DNA of 64,000 nt from the NCBI GenBank assembly GCA_964007475.1, contig OZ023273.1:75358024-75422023 (forward strand), read 5' to 3'. Source of the stretch: Hybos culiciformis. Its lineage: Eukaryota > Arthropoda > Insecta > Diptera > Hybotidae. The notes beneath the pieces are model-generated. The model saw only the letters and a program-made list of their open reading frames with translations. It did no database searches and was not told the origin of the DNA. Of this stretch, positions 56,433 through 64,000 are shown in pieces (positions within the stretch are counted from its first letter, which is position 1; each line of letters starts with the position of its first letter). The position numbers were made by a program, and so were the translations under genes.

Positions 56433-56452
56433 TGTTAAGACAAAACGAACAC
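56433..56452 (+). repeat. 20-bp match to the tip of the element B LTR
   Basis: TGTTAAGACAAAACGAACAC is identical to the first 20 bases of the element B LTR (15325, 44302), after which the sequences diverge. It may be a truncated LTR or a related family end. Confidence 0.6.
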
Positions 56453-59395
56453 ACAGAGAGAAATAAAAGTGGCAGTAATCATTCCATCGTATGTCATAAA
56501 TTTCGCATGTCATAAAATAATAAAACAATAGTTTAATTTACTCCAAAATGTCACGAACCATGTCATATTTTAATAAACTATTCAAAATTTGACAAATATC
56601 ATTCCAAAAAAAAATATTCCAATTTAGTTTCATAATTTATTCCATATCTAAAAAAGTTTATAAAATTAGTAATTACTCCTTACAGTGACTAAACTATTCT
56701 TGTTTTTGTATAACTTATTCCAGTATTTTTAATAAAATGTAGTTTTATTCTCAAAATAACATATTTTACGATAATTATGGAACGGTTTATTCCTTAAATT
56801 TACACATTTTTCGTATTTTCAGAAATCAATAAATTTTTTTAATAAATTATTCGAGACAAGACCTATAATTTATTCACTTTTTATTTAACAAAATATTCCT
56901 GTCACAGAATAGTTTATAATCTGTTTTTTTCATAAAAATTATAGGGTTGCTGTCCTTCCATAAGTGGTATAATTTAAGATATGTAGTTGCTTTGATTATT
57001 CAAATAATTTCAGAAATATTTTTTTTTTTTTTTGAATTCTTGGGTTTTTTGTTTTTGATAATAATCATGAAAAGTAGGATTGATTTGTGAGATAAAGCCT
57101 TAAAGATTTATTCATTTTAGATTTAAGAAATTATTCTTTTATAAGAACATTGTATCCATTTTTTAACATAAATAAAGGAACGCCGTTATGTTAAACGCCA
57201 ATGTTAAAATTTGTAACACGTCTTAAAACAATCCAAAATTAATAAAATTATGTTATTATAATAGGTATAACACAAATGTGTCTATTAATTTTAATTTGAC
57301 ACCATAAAGAAATGTAAAAACATTTTGTCTTAGAAGTTTTATGGTATTATAATATACAATATAGGGTTAAGCGCAACCTTTTTGTTCAAATAAAGATCTT
57401 AAGATAATCTAGTCTACCGCCACACAGAACTTTGATTTGGTTGATAAATTTGATAGATAATAATAAAACCAAAATTATTTTGTTGTCTCATAGATTCATA
57501 TTCCTTAGTGTAATTTCAACCTCACGATTTTTTTTACACAAACTGGATTAAAAAATATGTAATTTCTTAAAAAAAATTTAAAACAATCTTTATAAATTTC
57601 ATTAGATTTTGATTGAGACTGTTGCAAAATTTATTTATACTCGATCTGAAATTTAATAATCAAATGGTAAAAATTGGAATCTGATAAGAAACATAAATGT
57701 TTTTTTACACCAAAAATAACTTCCAGAAATAACAGATACAAATTAATAATATATACGAGGTTTAGTTTTTAAAAAACATTAAAATGAAAGACGTATCATT
57801 AATTTAAAATTTTATTGAATTAAATTAAAACTGAACATCCAAGAAGAATTTGATCAGTATATTCCTATTAATCAACGAAATTTTAAAAAAATGTACATAT
57901 ACTAAGATATGTAATTGTACATTTTTATAATAATATCTCATATTTATGGATAAAATAAGTTTACATCACGTTGTTCTTACGTGCACAATATTTTCATATT
58001 GTGTGCAAATAGTCTCTTGTGGCCCGCCAAACAATCGGTCACTACTCACAGATTTTCCACTCCTGTTTTAAAAAGATACTCATTCGTGTTTATATTTTAA
58101 TAAATTGTTAAACGTTGGAACAAATTATTAAAGTCTATCGAACAACTTCAAAATTATTCCCTTAATGGAATAACTTGTTAATTTTTTTTGTTAATTTCAT
58201 TAAATGTAAAAAATTGATTTTATTTCAAAAAAATCTTAATTCGAGTGATTTTTGAAAAATTGCAAGAAAAATTAATATTTCATTAAAAGTTTGGAATCAA
58301 TCATAAAAAATTTGGAATAAATTTTTAAAAGTGTAGAATAATTTTTTTATTAAATTATTCCAGAAAAAGAATAATATACCTATAGAAATTAGTCAATGCA
58401 AAGCATTAGTACAGTTAATTTTTCATGTCTAAAGGTTGTGAAAGTGAAATAAAAAAAAAAAAATTTATTAAATTAATAAAAAAACAAATCATTTTTTGAA
58501 TTAAATAATAAATATTTAAAATAAAAAATATTTTAAATAATAAGTATTTGTTGACATTCTTTTGCCAGATTTAAATAAAACGTTGTGGATTTAAAATAAT
58601 AATAAAAAAAGAACAAATTTATTGGATACCTACTTTTGTTGACAAAAGATTTAAAAAACGGACAGGCTAAAATCACGAGGTAAGAAAATCTAAAAATTTC
58701 TAAATATTTTTTTAATTTGTTATGGTTTTTGGCATAAAATAGTGGTTTTAATTTCACTTTTTTTTCGTAACTACAGATCTGTTATGTTTATTTCAATGTT
58801 TGATAATTCTATAATAACATTAATAAGTCTATAATAGCGTTAAGTAATATCGTAATACTAAAGAAAAATTTTGTTCATATCAAATATTCACTTACAAATA
58901 TCACTTAGGTATCCCAATATACCATCGCGCCAGTTCGCAAAGAAATGTCAAGTATTTGTACTGGCATGGGCGTCGATTACTGAACCGGCCTACAAGTTCA
59001 CTCATAGTTAACATATTTTTGGCACACCGGCTTAAAATATGCCTCCGACTTGTTTGTTAGTTTTGAAACTAACCTGAACACCAATAAACAGGAGTTTGTC
59101 CCGGCCGCCAGTTTTAAGGTCAGCTGAAAAGACCAATTTAAATTACCGACTTTTGTGTCGGATATTGAACTATGTTCTAAGTCGAAACAAATATTTGACC
59201 TTGCAGTCTATCTTATTTTTGAGTGTAAGCGACTTATTACGGTAATCTTTCTCTTCAAACAGTTACTGGTTGTACATAAATGTCAGTTTACGTAAAGCTG
59301 ACAACAGCGTCAGTTATTTGTGTACAAATAACTACTATAAATTGCTTATTATTCACTTGTTTAAATGTCCAAATAGCGCCGCAAATGACCATTTA
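56453..59395. other. Gene-free AT-rich region
   Basis: No coding remnant was recognised. The word ATTCC or its complement within TTATTCC-like contexts recurs about ten times between 56480 and 58370. A GC-richer patch at 58910-59150 has no ORF. Confidence 0.5.
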
Positions 59396-59638
59396 TGGAA
59401 CGTAGGAGAACATATAAAATATTTATTTTCGTGAAATTTGTATGAAAATTTACGAATTGAAATTTTATTTAAGTTATAATTAATTAGTTAATTAATAAAA
59501 ATGAATAGAAAAAATTTTGAGGTCTGCGGAATATTATTGGCAAACAATTCTATAGGTAGAAATATTTCCATGCATTATTTTTTCATCCAACAACAAATTT
59601 CACGAAAATAAAAATTTTATATGTTCTCCTACGTTCCA
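59396..59638. mobile_element. 243-bp MITE
   Basis: Near-perfect terminal inverted repeats of about 44 bp begin TGGAACGTAGGAGAACATAT. No ORF and no clear target duplication. Superfamily unassigned. Confidence 0.8.
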
Positions 59639-59719
59639 AAAATGGCCACAGAGGGCTTGTCAAAACAGTGAATATGTTGGTAATTCAAAGAAAATTGCTA
59701 GGCGTACATAAGCGCCAGT

Positions 59720-59962
59720 TTGCAGACTAGGTTTTTAAAAACACGTGATTGAATTGAAAAAAGAAATAAAATAATTAAAAAATTTATTTTAATAATTAAT
59801 AATTGAAAATTTATTTATTTTAATAATTAATAATTGAAAATAATTGAATTTATTAAAATTGGAGATTACACCGCCAGTTGTTCCTATTAGCTTTTATGCT
59901 AGGTTTTTAAAAACACGTGATTGAATTGAAAAAAAGAAATAAAATAATTAAAAATTTTATAA
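59720..59962. repeat. Two-copy direct repeat, period 172 bp
   Basis: CTAGGTTTTTAAAAACACGTGATT followed by an A-rich tail starts at about 59728 and again at 59900. A shorter inner duplication of TTTTAATAATTAATAATTG lies at 59787 and 59818. No ORF. Confidence 0.8.
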
Positions 59963-60019
59963 ATATATTTTGAAAAAAGCAAGTGAATCTTTTAAAATTG
60001 GGGATTTGATCATCACAAA

Positions 60020-60427
60020 TTAATCTGGAAATAAGCAGCTTTTCAATAAATTAAATAAATAAAAAGTAAAAAAGGTAAGTGTCATTTTTTTTAGATAAAC
60101 AATAAGAGCCGTCTTTTGAAGAATTTCCGGGAATTCGTAGTTTGGGGTGGTCGCCGTAACTACAGTTTTCTTGAACCTCTCAGAATCGGCTGAAATTTGG
60201 ACGGGGGGCAGAGGTGGTGCCAAACTCTCAAAACTGAAATTAGTTCTTGGGGCAAAGGCCCCGTTTCGGAGATAGGGGCCTCCAAAGTTTTCATAAATTT
60301 TAGTATGAACATTTTTTTGGAGCCTGATTTGCCCTATTTTTGGGTAGGTAATAGAGGTGGTCCCTAAGATGTTAAATCGCAGCTGATTTATGCTACGGTC
60401 GCTAAATTTTGAATCATATACATACAT
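60020..60427 (-). other. Open stretch of 135 codons, unrecognised, probably a repeat
   Basis: The translation has no recognised domain. The DNA is locally GC-richer (GGACGGGGGGCAGAGG near 60199) than the surroundings and carries words such as CAAAGGCCCCG, as is common for dispersed repeats. I do not claim a gene. Confidence 0.3.
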
Positions 60428-61416
60428 ACCAAAATGTATACGAAAATCTGATCTATAAAGAGTTTCTGACTTTCTGTAAATTAGGGAAATATAAAAGTAT
60501 GAAAATTTTTTACAAATTACAGATTTTTTTTGTTTTTCCCACTGCAGTCAGTACCATACCAAAAAAATTTCCAAAAAATTAATATATCAAAATTGATATT
60601 TGCTATAAACTTGTATTTAAAAACTTGACAAATTATGTCGGTGTTTTTGCATATGTGAAAAGAACAGAATTTTTTTTCTGTTCTTGGATTATTTAACACT
60701 AAGTTCTTAAAAAAAAAAATGTTAATTTTTTTGCATTTATATACACAATTAATATAATGGGTGCTAATTAACCAAATTTTAAGAATATAAAAGCTTTTTT
60801 TTTTGTATACAAATTGTTGTACCTTAAAGAACATAAAAAGTTATGTACTGTCCTTGAAATTTTTAATTCTAAGATCGGAAATAACAAAGTTCAAAGAACA
60901 AAAGATAAAATTTATTTTGAAATTGAAATTTTTACTTTAAGTAATTTTATGAATATTGCCCTGGTATTGCATTAAAAATCTGCAAAAACATGAGATAATG
61001 GTTATAATGAGTACAGGCACAAAAAGAAGTTTATATATCAGCTAGACATTGTTCATTTTCCCATAAACGGTTTGATACATTATATCGAAGAATTTTAAGA
61101 TTCTGTTGAGATTTTTTATCGAAAGTGTACTCTATTATACTTAGTTCCTAACCACCTGATAAGATAGTTGCTTGACAGGAAAATAATTTAAACCCATTCT
61201 AGAAATGGAACAATGATTCGAGACTTAAATTCAAGAATTACACCTATTAAAGTAAATATAAATCATAATTTATTTTTTAGAACAAATCTCAGCACATTAC
61301 CGCCCTTTTTAAATAATTTAAGCCCCGTGATATTAATATATTTACGTTAAAGTATTAGATCTCTAATCAAAATTATTCTAACAAATTTGCCAGATAATAA
61401 AAAATTTTATTTTTAG
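60428..61416. other. Non-coding AT-rich stretch before the dynein exon
   Basis: No repeat or domain recognised. It ends in a pyrimidine-rich splice acceptor (TTTTATTTTTAG at 61405-61416) for the dynein exon. Confidence 0.6.
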
Positions 61417-61590
61417 GATAAAGAAGTACAATTCACTTTGAACTGTTTACACATGGCAAATTCAAAATTGGTTCGAGTATGGAAAGACACTGATAAAAAG
61501 ATCACATTTTGTTACAATGAAGCAAGAGATAATTCAAAATTTATTGAAGCCATGGAAAGTTGTTGTCATTCGTTGTATTTAGACGACCCG
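61417..61590 (+). CDS. Axonemal dynein heavy chain, exon in the N-terminal tail (DHC_N1)
   Basis: The 58-codon exon is bounded by AG and GTAAGC and is phase 0 at both ends. It reads FTLNCLHMANSKLVRVWKD, ITFCYNEARDNSKFIEAME and SCCHSLYLDDP, the tail region of outer-arm-type axonemal dynein heavy chains (DNAH5/8-like). The tail binds intermediate and light chains and dimerises in the ciliary motor. No stops or shifts. The neighbouring exon follows correctly, so it looks like part of a functional gene. Confidence 0.85.
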
Positions 61591-61940
61591 GTAAGCACTA
61601 AAGAAAAGAGCTAATTATAAAGAAAGTTATGTACTGAATTATATTAGTAGAATCACACAGACTACCGGAACGAAGTTAATGTTGTAAAATTTTGTAAATC
61701 ACATTTTCCATTTTCGTGTAAATAAATATATGAATATATTTAAGTATTAAATAAATATATTAATACAGTAAATGGGGTCAAAACAAATCAGAATAAATAG
61801 TTTGACAATTTTTGTTAAAAATAAATTACTGTCTTTATAGGAAAAGTTTATTCATAATTCAATTTTATATAAATTAAATTCAATTATATTTTTTTCCCAA
61901 TATTTTGGAAAACATTTTATTTCATATTTTTTTATTTCAG

Positions 61941-62048
61941 GTAAATATGAAAGAATCAATTTTGAGCCTTCTACAAACAGTGAGATTAATTTACAGTGTT
62001 TCACAATTTTACAACACGTCAGAGCGTACTTCAGCACTAATGGTTAAG
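61941..62048 (+). CDS. Axonemal dynein heavy chain, next tail exon
   Basis: The 36-codon exon lies between CAG and GTAATT, phase 0, and reads VNMKESILSLLQTVRLIYSV and SQFYNTSERTSALMVK. It follows the previous exon's YLDDP in the order expected for the family, across a 350-bp intron. Further exons are not visible downstream within the window, which ends 1.95 kb later, nor upstream, which is transposon sequence. Confidence 0.85.
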
Positions 62049-62379
62049 GTAATTGTTTTTTTTTTTTGGTCTGGTGGTTGTTCAGTGGGATTTACGGCTA
62101 GCGCCAATTTTGTGCAATTTTATGAAATTTGCAATTATTGTTGTTTTTGCTTGAATAGGTAGGGACCTACCTATGTCCTAGGTACCTAATCTATTTTAGA
62201 AAATTGTTTATTCAAATAAAAGGAATTAAATTTTAGATTTGTTAAAAATCGACATCATGTTAGGCTTCATTTAATAACAAGCTAAAGATGATATTAAAAA
62301 TTGTGGACATTTTACGTAACTTTTTTTGCACCACACTTAAAATTATTCTATCATATCTAAATTAATTGATTGATTTTAG

Positions 62380-62550
62380 GCGCATCTTGGCCAGCTATAC
62401 ATCCAATGTGTGCGGTATGGATTCCTCCAGTAGATAGATCAAAATTTATGTCAAATATGATGGCATCATCATTAGGAGCTGCAATTACAATGCCTATATG
62501 CGGTGTATTAATAGCATGGTACGGATGGTCTAGCGTGTTTTATGCAACAG
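62380..62550 (+). CDS. SLC17-type (MFS) anion transporter exon
   Basis: The exon runs from an acceptor (TTGATTTTAG) to a donor (GTAGAT) and reads GASWPAIHPMCAVWIPPVDR, SKFMSNMMASSLGAAITMP and GVLIAWYGWSSVFYATG. This is the conserved segment around transmembrane helices 4-5 of SLC17 transporters (sialin / phosphate cotransporter / vesicular glutamate transporter group). The exon is phase 1 at both ends and without damage. Only one exon is found; neighbouring SLC17 exons are not seen on either side within the window. Confidence 0.85.
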
Positions 62551-63630
62551 GTAGATATTTTATATTTTCTATAATTTATTTTTCGACAAATATAGAACTT
62601 AGTTGAGATTTAATTGCCTGAGTTAGAGAAAGTATATTTTAAACAATTATTTCTCAAGGGTAATAAAGTTGTATTATTCTTGTGTAATTTAAGGATATGG
62701 TTTTCAAATGACCAAAGAAAATTAATAATGTATTTTATTCATGATTTAATTAAATAAAAAATGTTTTATAAAATTCTTGCCACTACTATACATAGTATTT
62801 ATTTTCTTGGCGCCATTTATCATGCAAATTATTTGTTTGAAAAATAATTATTTTCAATTTCAATATCTTAAATTTAAAGCTTTTAAAATCTAAATAAATA
62901 TTATGTAAATTTATAGTTAGAAATACGGTATGAACAAAAACTTGATTGCCTCGATGGATATTTTTATTTCAATAAATTTATTGTTATTTTTTAATTTGAC
63001 ATTTAATTCACTTCCGCTGAATGCAAGTTATTGTAATTTATTACTTAAAAAAATATTTTACAGTAGGTACGCATTTTCAAAAAATTTAGTTAAATCTAGT
63101 TTCCATTTTTAGTGAGTTTATTTTTATTATGGAAAAACTTTCAGATTCTATCATTTCAATTTTTGTTCCAATTCGTTCTTTTTATAAGAAATCTGTATGT
63201 CTAAATAAAATTATATAAAATATTTTAATTACATTTTTAAGAAAAAAAAAAAATATTGAGCACCTACTTTAGAATTGATCATTCCAGATAAAACTAGTAC
63301 AGAAATTTTGTTTGTGATCACAAATCTTTAGTTACGTTAATATTATGTTAATAAAATTAAATAAGCACTTGATTTAATTCTTAATGCATCATTATGTAAA
63401 GTACAATGTTCAAAACATAAAAATGTTATAAATTTGTTTTGTATGTGTATTCAAAAGTATGTTTCGTGATTGAATTAAACGAATAGGAAGTTACGAATAA
63501 TGAAAACATTATTGATTAACATATTACTGAGCAAAGTATAAATTTTAAGGTCTTATCTCTATTATTCATTCTTTATTGAAGTGAAACTTCTTTAGAGGCA
63601 TTGTGATTGAGAGTGAAAAAAATGTAAGTG
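62551..63630. other. AT-rich non-coding stretch
   Basis: No further dynein or SLC17 exon was recognised. A 60-codon plus ORF at 62930 has no domain. Confidence 0.5.
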
Positions 63631-63632
63631 TC

Positions 63633-63727
63633 AAAAACCGAACGATTATTGTCAAAAAAAAAGGCAAAATCCGAACGGCTATTGTCAAAATCCGAACGAT
63701 TATTGTCAAAAAAAAAGGCAAAAAAAA
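63633..63727. repeat. Short tandem repeat
   Basis: Three copies of a unit with CCGAACGATTATTGTCAAAA (or CGGCTATTG) alternate with AAAAAGGCAAAA. The minus ORFs over it are products of the repeat. Confidence 0.85.
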
Positions 63728-64000
63728 AAAAACAATAATAAAAAATTTTGTGAAATAAAGACGAAAGAACAAAAAAACAATATGAATTTCCGGGAACCAA
63801 CAAGTTTTTTTTTTGGCACAAACCTTTTTTATTTTCAAATATTTTTCCAATTATATTTTTATTTTTTAACCACAATTTTCTATTTTTCGTTCACAATTTT
63901 GTGCACTTAGCACTAATTTTTTTTTTTTCATATCCGCGAAAAGAAAAATTATACAATTTTTTATTTAATGCAAAAAAAAAATAATTTTTTTCCAAATCGA
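63728..64000. other. AT-rich end of window
   Basis: Homopolymer-rich sequence without recognised features. Confidence 0.5.

Noticed and set aside
60020..60427. 135-codon minus ORF as a real gene
   Set aside because: No domain, no splice or start support, and its sequence style fits a dispersed repeat. Listed only as an open stretch.
63566..63875. Two overlapping minus ORFs at the window end
   Set aside because: Repeated FFLTIIVR or FDNNRSD segments come from the short tandem repeat at 63633-63727.

Overview
The window is very AT-rich eukaryotic DNA from an arthropod, most likely an insect. The evidence is spliceable exons of an axonemal dynein heavy chain and of an SLC17-type transporter at the right end, plus a repertoire of TEs typical of insect genomes (gypsy-type elements with a retroviral-like env remnant, a tRNA-Trp-primed CsRn1-like element, BEL/Pao, PIF/Harbinger with MADF/Myb partner genes, ZBED- and ZMYM1-type hAT genes, CACTA-like genes and several LINEs). 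I see no bacterial-type operons, rRNA genes or CRISPR arrays, and no convincing intact host gene.

About 1.8-51.7 kb is a stack of nested insertions, many of which can be ordered from target-site duplications (TSDs) and from interrupted reading frames that resume across the insertion. The base is a broken ZBED-type hAT gene, split into three parts (1816-2394, 6361-6610, 51475-51694). It carries a Harbinger element (2395-6360, TSD CTG) and a minus-strand gypsy-type element A (6611-51474, TSD AAGT). Element A carries a Harbinger-type MITE in its left LTR; a hAT MITE (9369-14768) that contains a fold-back element (9532-14534) that contains a LINE; the minus-strand gypsy-type element B (15325-44516, 215-bp LTRs, TSD ATGG); and a second Harbinger element (about 44806-47232). 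Element B contains an array of conserved-loop hairpins, a ZMYM1-like hAT fragment, a MITE, a deleted LINE, CACTA-like genes and the plus-strand element C (27392-37808, 353-bp LTRs with one difference, TSD ATAG). Element C in turn carries a hAT MITE in its left LTR and a LINE in gag whose ORF1 is an unbroken frame dominated by Gln and Asn codons.

To the right (about 52-56 kb) lies a decayed plus-strand BEL/Pao element, followed by about 5.4 kb with no recognisable gene except short repeats and one MITE. The right end has two consecutive dynein heavy-chain exons (61417-61590, 61941-62048) and, 331 bp further on the same strand, one exon of an SLC17/MFS transporter (62380-62550). The TE nest may lie in a large intron or flank of one of these genes.

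The least conventional signal is the array at 15846-16334: ten hairpins with different stems built around nearly the same 8-9 nt loop (CACTTGGA and variants). The other signals most worth testing are the Gln/Asn-rich LINE ORF1, a canonical -1 slippery heptamer at the gag stop of element C, and the dynein/SLC17 exon juxtaposition.
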